Origin: Pieris napi
Lineage: Eukaryota > Arthropoda > Insecta > Lepidoptera > Pieridae
Direction: 5' to 3'
DNA: 64,000 nt
Assembly: GCF_905475465.1 (NCBI RefSeq)
Contig: NC_062243.1
Span: forward strand, 9,944,267-10,008,266
Made by a program: the position numbers and the translations under genes. Within the stretch, counting starts at the first letter, position 1. Each line of letters begins with the position of its first letter. Below the pieces are notes generated by a model that did not search any database, was not told where the DNA came from, and saw nothing but the letters and a program-made list of their open reading frames with translations. Below, in pieces: positions 50,001-57,388 of this stretch.

Positions 50001-53000
50001 ATAGGGACAATAACGGGTCATTGCCTCCTAAATAAACATCTTTTTATCCTAGGCGCGACAGACAGCCCCCTGTGCAGAGGCTGTTTCAGCGCAGAAGAAA
50101 CAGTCACCCACGTAGTCCTGGAATGCGAGGCTGTGGCTAATCAACGTGAAAAAATCCTCGGAACGGTGAGGTCGCTCCGGGAAGCCTGTGAAGTGCCCAG
50201 GAGACTTCTGTGCTTCTGGAAGGAGCTAGGCTGGCTAAATTAGCCAGGACTCGTACGCACAACGGACCAACCACGAGTCTAATTGCGGAAAAAGGAGTCC
50301 TTCTACCCTAACCCTAACCCTAATAATAATCAATCCAGTAGTTTATGAGTGTATTCGTAGAACATACAAAAATTGTAATCTTTCTTTTTTTATGGATTAG
50401 ATTCTTATTTATTAAACAAAGATAAATATATTTTAAATCCGACTTTCTATTTATGATCCTAAGCGTAAATATGCCATTATTACCGATAGCGGTTTCAGCT
50501 TCCTCCTTTTTACTAGCTTCCTCATGTTTTCTTTTAACAGCTTCCCAATTCTTTTCTCGAGCCATGTCAATGGCTTCCCTGTCTTTATCTAGAACTTGTG
50601 TGTTCTGTTTTTGCTTTGATTGTGGTTTTAATGGTGTGTTGTCGTCTGAGTCTGTTTCAACTGTGCTATTTTTCCGTACCCTCTCAGTGGTAAAATCATG
50701 CTTTTTCAGCAAGCCCTCCTATATAAATACAATAATTACAGTTATAGCAAGTCTAAAATTGTTAATATTATTTGTTATACATATTGTAATAAGAGTTTCA
50801 CCCATAGTTGATAGAAGGGATAGTTTAGTTAAATGTGATTTCAGTTAAGTAATTCTTTGACTTGTAAGTTTTATAAAATATGTGAGGCGCGTACATAGTC
50901 AAGAGTACAGCATAAGTATCAAGAGATAAAGGAAAGGTTTTTCATACTTACAGACAGACGACCAATTTTAACCACTGGATATCTAGTATTTACAGTATTA
51001 GAACCTTTGGCCTGATCTTGTGCATAAGGAGTGCCCATGGAGGGTTGAGGCACTTGAGGTTCTTGGCGTAGCGGCGATGGCGCTACACTAGCTTGAGCTG
51101 GGGATTGCCCAGTCATTACGTTTCCGTCTAGGGACAATAATTTTATTATTAAACATTAATATTGAAATCCCATATTTACCTACTTGTAGTGTTTTCAAAA
51201 AAAGGTATAAATCAAATTCAGCAATTAAGCTCACTAAAGTATCTATAGAGATTTCTAGGGAATGTACTGACAAAATTAATACAACTGCTCTTTATTTACA
51301 GTTACAGTTTACATGTCTTATAAATTGAGAGATTCCGTTAAGGTAACATCATACCTTGTTCAAATACTTTGTCCTGAGTTTGCATAATAAGCTGTTGTTG
51401 TTCTGGTAAATTTCTTGGGGAGTCAGAGAGTGGATCCTTGTCTTCAGTAATATTTGTCTCAAAACTTCTATTTTCTTGTAGCAAGCTATTGTAGAAACCA
51501 CCGTTTTGTGAATTAGGTGTATTTGTTAGTGGACTTGTATATGTTTTAGACTGATTAGCACTGTTCCAAGGGGGAGAAATATTATTTTGAGCAGTAATAT
51601 TGACTTGACTTCCTGGTCTGGCCTGTGATGGCGGTGAACCCATATTAACATGAGGTGATGACTGGCATGGTGGAGCTACCAACTGCTGCTGATTAGGAAT
51701 TGGCGCTGAGTGGACTGCAGTGCCATGTGATGATGGACTTGAATGTACAGTATTGTGTGATGTGTAGTTAAAGGTTGGTGATGGTGACATTCCATTAAAT
51801 TTTGATGTATTTAAGTGATTGCTCCAATGATTCCTTTGTTGTTGGTCAAATACATTAGGATTGACACTAAGAATTGCTTTCAAGAGCTCAGGTGTGGATT
51901 GTTGTGGAGCAGGGCTTACAGCATTTGGTATGGTTTCATCCTTTAAGTCTCTGTAAATAAATATTCAGAAGTATCATTATAATGTTTATCAGTGGACAGT
52001 TATAAAGTTTGAAGATGCAAAAATAAATTTTAAAAATCTTACATATGCTGAACTGAAGTCTGCATTAATGATTGCAATAATAATGATACTAAATTATCAT
52101 CTCTTGTAGCCAGCAGAATAGCAGCTTCTTCTGCAACTCGTGGATGAAATAACTGAGATTTGTTGTTCAATGTTGATGGTAGAGGAGTTGGAAGAGGTAG
52201 CACTGGTAGCACTGAAATAGTTAGTCATTTAAAAATTTGTATATTTTTATATTGGCATGAAGGATGTATACACAATATTAACAATAATAAAAACTAGGCC
52301 ATTAACAACCATTATAATAAAAAATTATGTTAATGGTCACTTATTTTTATATAAAGTTAGATGATAGTAGATAAGCACAGTAATCAAGCACTTTAATAAT
52401 ATGTCTTATACATTAGTATACAGTTTGTCCAAACTGTATATACCTAAATATTACAAAAAAAAATCTGCAAAATGTACATATGTAGACATAAACAAAGTCA
52501 ACTTGTATAATTTGTAACTATATAAAATATAAAGTGCCAATTATATACAACTAGTGCCTAATTTCTATATATAACAAATACTATGATAAACAAAACTTGA
52601 CTTATTATTTACTAAAGAAAAACGCATTTGATGTTTATATAAATATACTTAATCAGTGTTCTAATCAAAATAGCAACATGTACTTTATGCAATAATCATT
52701 AGGTGCAAATCAAGCTAATAAAAATTAAATTCCTAGTCATGAAAGCATAAAAATTTCTAAATAAATAAATGTAGTTTTATTTCTAAAGATAAAGAACATC
52801 TCCAGTGTTTAGGGTAGTAAAAAACTCCCCTTACATTAGTAGATTTTTATTATAGGTAAAATGAATATAACTTTCTATAGTTAAATAAGAAGTGTGTTAT
52901 TCATGTATATGTGTAGTTTTGATTTATGGAACTTTAAAAAAAATATAGTTAGGATCTCATTAAACATTAATTAATCATTAAATATATTTTAATGTTAAAG

Positions 53001-53111
53001 GCAGCATTCTTTATGCACCTCATGTGTATTTACAAGATACTTACAGTCAGTTAAACTGGCTACTCCTGCTAAAGTTGTAATAGGGACACTGGGAATATCC
53101 CTCTCGTTCAT
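29096..53111 (-). CDS. Nipped-B: Nipped-B / NIPBL (SCC2) cohesin loader (1955 aa)
   Basis: It loads cohesin onto chromatin with MAU2 (SCC4) and tunes enhancer-promoter contacts. Twenty-six exons, 5' to 3': 53045-53111, 52043-52211, 51355-51950, 50952-51127, 50484-50718, 43741-43902, 43226-43413, 42631-42868, 42020-42267, 40806-41039, 39370-39588, 38877-39059, 37740-38468, 37277-37597, 36520-36658, 35992-36116, 35367-35601, 34058-34212, 33516-33780, 32841-33031, 32456-32649, 31715-31838, 31227-31373, 30911-31110, 29641-29815, 29096-29248. They sum to 5868 nt, in phase at every junction. The N-terminus (VPITTLAGVASLTDLLPVLP, RDDNLVSLLLQSLMQ) matches the MAU2-binding end of NIPBL. A Gln/Pro/Ser-rich linker, an acidic Ser patch near 975-995 and the HEAT-repeat body follow, with KEMGDVSSGMAS and the SCC2 C-terminal domain. 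The tail is poly-Glu then Ala/Gly/Pro-rich. It is slightly shorter than the fly protein. Confidence 0.96.
30215..30365 (-). repeat. Lepidopteran LINE 3'-end fragment
   Basis: On the minus strand, GGCGTAGAACGGACGAGAAG, then AACTGGATATAACTCTCCGTC, matches a tail I recognise from many moth LINE copies. It is truncated, with no coding part, and lies in a Nipped-B intron. Confidence 0.55.
30521..30846 (+). mobile_element. Non-autonomous Helitron
   Basis: It starts TCTAATATAAAAAATTGTCG after an A (30520) and ends in CTAG followed by T (30847), the A/T insertion rule of Helitrons. The 3' end has the hairpin-forming segment GGCAAAACAACGTTTGCC before GGGTCAGCTAG. The internal CCGAAACGGCTAGACCGATT is typical of lepidopteran Helitrons. 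It is 326 bp, with no helicase ORF, and lies in a Nipped-B intron. Confidence 0.85.
32104..32405 (-). mobile_element. tRNA-derived SINE
   Basis: Read on the minus strand from 32405: GTCGGCCTAGTGGCTCCAGC (A-box region), then GTAGGTTCGGTCCCCG (B-box region), then a body with GAAGGAAAACATCGTGAGAA and AGTGTCAGGCACAGGAGG. The body also occurs at 16905-17110. No clear target duplication. It lies in a Nipped-B intron. Confidence 0.75.
34491..34913 (+). mobile_element. MITE copy 1 (423 bp), PIF/Harbinger-like ends
   Basis: Inverted ends start GGGGGCGTCCATAAATTACG and match perfectly over about 25 bp. TTA flanks both sides (34488-34490 and 34914-34916), as in PIF/Harbinger or ISL2EU elements. There are no coding frames. 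It is nearly identical to the copy at 41487-41913. It lies in the Nipped-B intron between the exons at 34058 and 35367. Confidence 0.85.
36290..36480. repeat. Possible degenerate Helitron remnant
   Basis: AAATTGGTCCACCCGTTTAGG and, further on, CCCGTTGCAACGCG resemble Helitron interior and 3' hairpin words. It is heavily decayed with no defined ends. Confidence 0.3.
39080..39190 (+). repeat. LINE/SINE tail fragment
   Basis: GTTACAAGGACAACGGGCCG, then CTTATCGCTAACAAACAATC and TCTTCCAAGTAACACGAG, correspond closely to a second copy at 62900-62990. The block therefore belongs to one interspersed repeat family. It lies in a Nipped-B intron. Confidence 0.55.
40170..40410. repeat. Purine-rich GAGA tandem duplication
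   Basis: Two similar units of about 90-115 bp share GAGAGAGTGAGA, GCGAACGT(A/C)GCATSA, and TTGGAGCGAGAG or ATGGAGCGAGAG blocks. The plus strand is almost all purine in GA runs. It lies in a Nipped-B intron. Confidence 0.65.
41285..41440 (+). repeat. Degenerate Helitron 3' end
   Basis: ATATGGCAAAACAACGTTCAGCGGGTGAGC resembles, with changes, the end of the Helitron at 30820-30846. Its CTAG terminus is lost. It abuts MITE copy 2. Confidence 0.5.
41487..41913 (+). mobile_element. MITE copy 2 (427 bp)
   Basis: It has the same family and orientation as 34491-34913, with only scattered differences along its length. The inverted ends have one mismatch (AAACTACG against AAATTACG). It is flanked by TCA on the left and TGA on the right, so the target duplication is not intact or the termini extend further. 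It lies in the Nipped-B intron between the exons at 40806 and 42020. Confidence 0.85.
42365..42545 (-). repeat. Lepidopteran LINE 3' tail, reverse orientation
   Basis: TTTTTTTATAGGACAGTGGG, then GGCAGGAGGCTCATCTGACG, ATGCCAGAGGGGTCGCGAGTG and ATTGCCGGCCTTTTAGGAATT, form the reverse complement of the tail seen at 7448-7560, with extra upstream sequence. It lies in a Nipped-B intron. Confidence 0.75.
44239..44248. repeat. Target-site duplication of the intronic LINE, left copy
   Basis: TAATAATAAT is repeated exactly at 50321-50330. The target is a short TAA-type microsatellite. Confidence 0.85.
44951..46654 (+). CDS. LINE ORF1, DUF4780-like nucleic-acid-binding protein (567 aa)
   Basis: ORF1 products coat the element RNA and help target it. 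The first 330 residues are low-complexity and basic, with an Arg/Lys patch (SKRRRHRRALR, about residue 180) and a CxxC pair (CSGCGKG). The C-terminal 200 residues look globular (TEPFVDMTQEQADNIRLQIE, LKTWCEDTYTLGWL, RLVVRPQSAIPNRIPCLLHV, RNRRLYYLMGNIYIRIL) and recall the DUF4780 domain common in insect LINE ORF1 proteins. That assignment is by recognition only. The frame starts at an ATG at 45009 or upstream. The non-ATG-rich region before it means the exact start is uncertain. It ends 77 nt inside ORF2. Confidence 0.85.
   Translation: MRAPWRVESSKGEFKPYHLMDKEANKLNRTNTNTNKPRVASLDASRCKSPVARFSDAPVTHMDAPSRAASGTPKERAAAGVAPIRAALRPVPNPMESLIQPHKDVTTAAARLAASVEPKMATPDDDTALSASEGGASAARAMRQTEAATVGTSSAITTTMDMSALKTAIQEPTFKMVVSNSKRRRHRRALRAPEQQKLVTGAPRPPVKPGTAPAVTTVERGGKRTPKPKRSTAAPVPSCSGCGKGLKSSKTNQATKGQKRDRPEETVTPTGESKRVKPNKPQTVAGTSASYAEAAASYKTNELCVAVMTEPFVDMTQEQADNIRLQIEGKIQDELLADLDATLTTEPNDIRFRGKAHFSDGVLKTWCEDTYTLGWLTGTCDVITNPIPDTRLVVRPQSAIPNRIPCLLHVPDYSGNTETLRKLITRQNRHLNIRSWTLTHERRTQDPTGVSLFFRVPEFEIPKIKERNRRLYYLMGNIYIRILDRDEPSQVANAPPTTTSTSGVASSGSGPSTSLTGAASVTGTHAPMEVATHPPSPVQLTSDDELFQETGGSEFSDSCLRSSPSPN
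46578..50243 (+). CDS. LINE ORF2: endonuclease, reverse transcriptase, RNase H (1221 aa)
   Basis: The frame is open from an ATGATG at 46578. Order of domains: EEP endonuclease at about residues 25-240 (IQANLQHSQTASASLRRLL, AIQEPWI, AADSNAHHTLWG, SDHRWIRF); reverse transcriptase at about 460-760 (AAGLDGIFPGLL, SFRPISLTSF, GAFIDIEGAFDKT, RGCPQGGVLSPLLWN and the active-site VGYADDIAIL); RNase H at about 945-1075 (IYTDGSKTGSGSG, CECVALTEAAR, VSDSASVLMAL, GNDAADELARRG), with D-E-D-D catalytic residues present. The end carries a zinc motif, C-x2-C-x8-H-x4-C (CRGCFSAEETVTHVVLEC). All key motifs are complete, so the enzyme may be functional. The start overlaps ORF1 by 77 nt in the +1 frame, suggesting coupled translation. 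Confidence 0.93.
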   Translation: MMSCFRRPGGVNSATAVCAPPHRRTDLIQANLQHSQTASASLRRLLETNPKTIAAIQEPWIRNGKICGLGSTGGKLLLDTSVSNPRTCIILPKHVPAFLINELCSRNLTAIRLHRNNQPDVVLASAYLPGDEDVPTPELGLLADYCEREKLELIIAADSNAHHTLWGNASTNTRGEDMLNFILSNNLILANNGSKPTFINARSQTIIDLTMVTAGLSDHIQDWHVSNELSCSDHRWIRFAIKGELPKPQPRRIPRRTDLVKFHRLISSEVDKLSIPTTINIQDIDKHVNNLTSLLLTSYERSCPLTIPRWGGRHNWWCPELERHRRKVRKLFNRAVNTRLPTDWDKYTVARRRFKKLLRTRKLECWRHFCTSIETNNQATRVKSCLSREPNHSIGCLKKPDNSFTKTDSETCELLLATHFPGCIIANEQAWQPYSERATDSSDWQVAHKIITNEKVTWAINSFLPFKAAGLDGIFPGLLRWSGNLIVDYLVSVFRACIAHRYIPLKWREVKIIFIPKPGKEDYTQAKSFRPISLTSFFLKTMERLGDLEIRSRVSLSKFLHPNQHAYSSGKSTDSSLHSVVSRIGNSLKLKQSTLGAFIDIEGAFDKTNFTSITRALRSCGVPSTLIEWVNNMLKQRAIQFTVNSTTRGIVSRGCPQGGVLSPLLWNLVVNELITKLNADNLFTVGYADDIAILISGNFESTLCDLMRRAFKVIERWCNEHELSVNPSKTELILFTNRRVLGPYKLPKLFNTELILKNEIKYLGVILDSKLLWNKHLEHKLNKATIAFYQCKKMLGVKWGLSPKITLWIYTAIIRPMLAYGALVWWPRTELQTAITKLGRFQRLALSAASGCMKTTPTAAMEMALQILPLDLHIQQEAALAAIRLMVLDLWGKNHYSTHTVILNRATEYQPLIAAPCDRITNQLIFNRKYHIQLREEEHDRSTVNELRIYTDGSKTGSGSGAGIFSLDLNINIHLPLGTQSTIFQCECVALTEAARAVQRLGISDFCIKFVSDSASVLMALGNKKTNSKLILECHEALEAITRTNRVTLQWIKGHSGSLGNDAADELARRGSGMMPAGPYPLLPLPFSLVRTWIRQRSADLQQQRWSHGAACRQSKVALPAVNPQLTKRLLNLNRTNLKIMIGTITGHCLLNKHLFILGATDSPLCRGCFSAEETVTHVVLECEAVANQREKILGTVRSLREACEVPRRLLCFWKELGWLN
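50304..50322 (+). repeat. ACCCTA repeats at the LINE 3' end
   Basis: TACCCTAACCCTAACCCTA is the last sequence of the element before the target duplication. It takes the place of a poly(A) tail. Confidence 0.8.
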
Positions 53112-54683
53112 CTTGAGAACTATTTTTGTTTTATTTTGCAAAGTTGACTACAATTATCCTAAAAGTCAAAAAGAAAGTGTTTTCTCTGGTAATGTAACAC
53201 ACACTATTGGAAGTTGTTTGCGTAGTCGCAGTTTCCATTATCGTTTAAACTTCACATACACTTGTCACAATTGCACCTGAACGTCTGTAATTGCTATGAG
53301 CGCGAAAAATATGCCTTGAAAACTAGTTTGGATAAATCGTAAGATTGTTGTGAAAATAGGGCAGCCGTCAATTTGATGCTTTGTTGTGCGTTGTGCATCA
53401 AAACGAAGGTCAGCGCATCTGTATGACACTCCCATTAAAAAGTTAAAAGCATAAATTTTTAGCATTGAAGTGTTTTTATTTTAAACAAATGCCTACATAC
53501 TCACTGGAACATAGTGAAAATTATTTATATCCAGGACAAACCAAACATTAATCCTAACATTAAGATAAATTATCTCAAGGAAATCTAGAGAGTAGAGAAC
53601 GGAGTTGCCATTTCTTTTATTTTCTATTTTCTACCAAAGAGTATAATCTACGGATCATAACTAATAGAATGGACCATAGAATAAACAAAGTACGGCTGGT
53701 AAATTCATAGACAATTTATGAGCAGAATTAAATTATTTAATCAATTTAATTATGAGCAATAAAAGTATATTAATAATATACAAGCTATTTAAAAAAAGGA
53801 TGCGTGTACTTATGTACGCGCGTAAGAAGTTATACTTCTTTGGCTTTCTTTATTTTTTAAAAATATTAAATAATTAATAATAAATATTTAACGTTAATTA
53901 TTTAATAATATTTAATATTTTTTATATTATTCAATTATTAATTAATATTAATAATAATTATTATTTTATTATATTATTCATTCAATTTAATAACTAGGTA
54001 TGTTTCATAACCTTTTAACTAAGTAACAATAGGTCTTTGTGAAAAAGCATTGCTAAATTTCTTTGAAAAAATAATTAAAACTCCTTTATTTGTTTAAAAG
54101 GTACTACAAAGGTCATTATGGTCATTCAAAATTCTTGGCATTGCTGCTAACTTCACACATATTCTATTTCTTTTTACTTGTAGATTTTCTTATTCCCATC
54201 TCGCTCGCGCACGCTCGGCGCCCGGCTGGTTTAAAAAGAATTCGTTAGTGGACAACTTCATTCTGTTAATTTTGTGTCACGGTGCGCGCGGATCGTAAAA
54301 TTTCATCCCCTCAATTTTTCATAACGCGAAGAAGTATAACTTCAAAAAAATATTTACAACAGGTTACATTTATTTCAAAAACTGCTAAACCGACACAGCA
54401 GATTAAAACAATATCACATAAGTACATCCCCTATGTATATATATATTCTAAAGACCAAATTCACTTGTAATTATTCTCAATTTTTTTTTATCTTCTCAAA
54501 ATATAGCGTTCAATACCCAAAAAGTTTGATTTCACTGTAACATAAATTATATAATGATTTCATAACTAAAATAACAACTGAATATGAACCATCAATGGGT
54601 TTTAAATTGTTCTTGTTAAAAAAATAGTACATAATTACCTCTCGATACTATAGTTCGTAAGAAAACTATTGGCAACCTATATG
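53112..54683. other. Nipped-B upstream region and AT-rich repeats
   Basis: 53112-53300 should hold the Nipped-B 5' UTR and promoter. No TATA is evident. 53860-53990 is nearly pure A/T built from ATTAAT/TAATAA words. About 53800-54350 looks like a palindromic repeat: AAGAAGTTATACTTC near 53825 is matched in reverse complement by GAAGTATAACTTC near 54335, each next to a GCGCG-type motif. No gene is seen. Confidence 0.45.
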
Positions 54684-55558
54684 TATAGTCCTTTTCATGA
54701 AAGAAGTCCCCTAGACGCGGCGCTGCAATCGCATGACGTAATGTTGCCATTTATGAGTAAAAAATTTACCTATTTTATTTACATTTAGCAGATTTAATTA
54801 TTTATCAAATAATATTATTTTCTGCATACTTCGATGAACCAATATTTCTGTTATGTAAATAGTATATTTTTATTTACTTATATTAGCGGTGTTCTACCTA
54901 CTTACAGGGAAAAGATTTCTCATCTTATAGGGTAAAGAAAAGCAATACAATTTTTTATTCAGAGTTTTATTGCATAATTGTTGGGTTAAAAATTTTTTCG
55001 AAGTACACGCCGCTGTTATACCCTCGTTTGTAATTCTTGTTACAGTTTTCTCTGACACACATGCAAATAAATTATGATCAATAAAAAATAATAGTAACTT
55101 TAAGTTTATAATGCTTATGTAATATGTAATATATGTTTTAATTTCAGTTACCTAGTTTCATCACGTTATGTATTTATTCAATTTTGTCTCAAAAACGAAT
55201 TTATATCATAAAAGTCCCACCAATACAGCAAAAAATTATTAAGTGGCAACTCTAAAAAGTACCTGTTATGGCGGCAACTCTCTTCCGAACATTGTTTAGA
55301 CTTTTGAGGTATTAAAACACCTTGATTCTTATGTTCTGCTTCACAGAACTCTTTCATCTTTAATATCATTTCTCGAGCCGAACTTTTTACAACTTTTGGC
55401 ATTGTAATCAATCTTTAAAATGCACTAAGCTAGTTAAAAATTCACAAAAATCTACCACAACAAACAAACTTGATAACATCGACGAATGACAACATTGCCG
55501 ACCTGTCAAATTTAGTTCCAAAAATCACCGCGGGACTTCTTTCATGAAAAGCACTATA
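54684..55558 (-). mobile_element. DNA transposon with 26-bp inverted ends (875 bp)
   Basis: The left end TATAGTCCTTTTCATGAAAG continues to AAGTCCC. It is mirrored by the right end GGGACTTCTTTCATGAAAAG, which continues to CACTATA, with one mismatch. TA lies at both outer edges. On the minus strand, an ORF at 55178-55411 looks like the start of a transposase-like protein, so this is an internally deleted copy. Confidence 0.8.
55178..55402 (-). pseudogene. N-terminal fragment of a transposon-encoded protein
   Basis: Translation from the ATG near 55402 gives MPKVVKSSAREMILKMKEFC, followed by EAEHKNQGVLIPQ. This opening recalls the N-terminus of repetitive insect transposase-like proteins that precede a DDE domain. 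The match then breaks down (KSKQCSEESCRHNRYFLEL) and no catalytic domain follows inside the 875-bp element. Confidence 0.5.
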
Positions 55559-56094
55559 CGTAAATTTAAACACGACTGTCTGTGGCTGTACGTCATCTGA
55601 ATCCTATACGTTATGCTCTTTGCAAAAAACCGCCAAAATCAAATTTGTATAACAGTCTTAAACTTTAATCTTCCAATCAAATTCAATATTTCTTTTGTAC
55701 AATTTTTCACTAGTTCTTAGAAATACTTAAAATGTTGTTATTTATTTATAATATAGGTATATTAGATTTATTCTATATCTTTATTTTTTAACGCATATCT
55801 TTATAGAATTTCGTCAACTATAAAATATGTAGGTTGTACCAATATATTAATGAATGTATTGATGCTATTTCTTCCACAATTGTCTAAGTAAGTAATTTAT
55901 ACATAATGCAAAAAGCTTTCGTCATAAATGAGCGCCAAATGCGAAAAAGTACTAAAGAAAGTAATTAATTCTAGCTGTGCGTTACGGTATAGAGTCAACA
56001 CTCGACTACTTATTTAGAGATCACATTTAAATGATCAAAGTTTAACATTTATTAGTGTTAACACTGAATTAATCAAAGTTTATCAAAAAGGTTG

Positions 56095-56343
56095 TTACAC
56101 TAAAGCCGACCGCAGATTCTTGCGAGGCGCCTCAACGAGGCCCTCGCCACGAATATTGGCGAGTTGAGGCTGAACGAGTGGTATCCACACTCTCGGTTTA
56201 TTTAATTTATGCTTTTTCTTGCTAAGGTGTCCTCCAAAAGTCGTTTTTTGTTTATCTGATTCCAAATTTATATACATAATGATAGGTTCCATTTGATAAA
56301 ATTCTTTAAAAGCCATACAAAAATCGTTGCTCCACTCCATCAT
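56095..56343 (-). CDS. Hypothetical 82-aa ORF, doubtful
   Basis: The frame MMEWSNDFCMAFKEFYQMEP to a C-terminal VEAPRKNLRSALV ends in a GC-richer stretch (56100-56190), unlike the surrounding AT-rich DNA. That gives it some coding look. Just upstream on the minus strand, 56405-56490 is also GC-rich and ends in a strong donor (GAGGC|GTAAGTATC at about 56416). I could not join the two in phase. No family is recognised. It may be a decayed gene copy. Confidence 0.25.
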   Translation of the reverse strand: MMEWSNDFCMAFKEFYQMEPIIMYINLESDKQKTTFGGHLSKKKHKLNKPRVWIPLVQPQLANIRGEGLVEAPRKNLRSALV

Positions 56344-56490
56344 GAAAAGAAAACACGCATCCTTATAGTGTACTTAGTAGTTAACACAGTGAGCAAGCGC
56401 TGGAGTGTGATACTTACGCCTCACCCTTCGCCTCCGACTTGCGCGTTAAGGACACCATCCACCCTCTCGCGATCGTGTCTCGTATCATGT

Positions 56491-57388
56491 AGAAATATGA
56501 AAAGAGTAAATAAAAGTAATAACATATTATTTATTACTGTTTAATATGTTTTTTTCCTTCAATTATTCAAAGGAACAGTTTTACTTTTTTAGTTGTTGTA
56601 ATATATTTTCATTTAGACATTAGCCTGTGCTATTAATCTACTTAATGTAATTAAGATGAAAATATTTTTTTTAACCCATCTATATATTCTCGAACTTCTC
56701 TTGTAAAAGCTTAATAATGTCATAGTGTTTTCTTCTTGAAATCTCTAGTAACCAAATAAAAATAGAATATCGACAAAAAATGGCTAAGTATTAACTAGCG
56801 AAGTAAGGGACCCATGCCTGCGATACAGAAATGCATATGCCAAAACTTTTGACTATTTTTTGTCTGAATGCATTTTCAAGGTAAAAAAGGTATAATATAA
56901 CAGAAAATATCAAAAGCTTAGAAATTGCGCCTAATTAATGGAAATTTGTGAAATGGTAAGAAAACACAGAAATTGAAGGATCGCCAAGCACAGAGAAAGG
57001 TGAATGACGCCATCGGAATCATGTTTAAAACTACTGAGTTTATTGGATAAACTAAAAATTTCCTTTTTTATCTTGATATCACTGACATATACTACAAACA
57101 GAGTTAAATTACTCTGATAAAATGAAATATGTTTCAAATGTTAATACACGCGATTCGTTGACATTTTGATTCGTTAGCTCGCATTGATTTTATCCTTTTA
57201 ACTTTACCTACATCATACATGATCTGTGATTTTAATTTTTGACATAGTAACGACTGGTTTGTAAGTATATTTTGTTCGTGTATGTATATTGTCCTCAATA
57301 TAAGTACATATTATATTGTACATTTAAAACTTGCATAGCACGTAGGATCCGTTTACTTGACCTCTACATAATATTTAAATTACATACA
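56491..57388. other. Upstream region of the DHRS7B-like gene
   Basis: AT-rich with no repeat or gene recognised. The promoter of the gene at 57389 is expected here. Confidence 0.4.

Larger units (their letters stand above)
44249..50320 (+). mobile_element. Full-length LOA/R1-type LINE with both ORFs intact (6.07 kb)
   Basis: It runs from a G-run at 44249 to CCCTAACCC at 50320, with a 10-bp target duplication on both sides. It has a GC-rich 5' UTR of about 700 bp, ORF1 (44951-46654), an overlapping ORF2 (46578-50243) and a short 3' UTR. The 3' end has no poly(A) but carries short ACCCTA repeats. Endonuclease, RT and RNase H in ORF2 place it in the I/LOA/R1 superfamily; LOA is my best guess. 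It lies antisense in the Nipped-B intron between the exons at 50484-50718 and 43741-43902. Confidence 0.95.

Noticed and set aside
50304..50322. Telomere-like CCCTAA repeat
   Set aside because: Only about three units, inside the chromosome, directly at the end of a LINE and next to its target duplication. It is part of the element, not a telomere.
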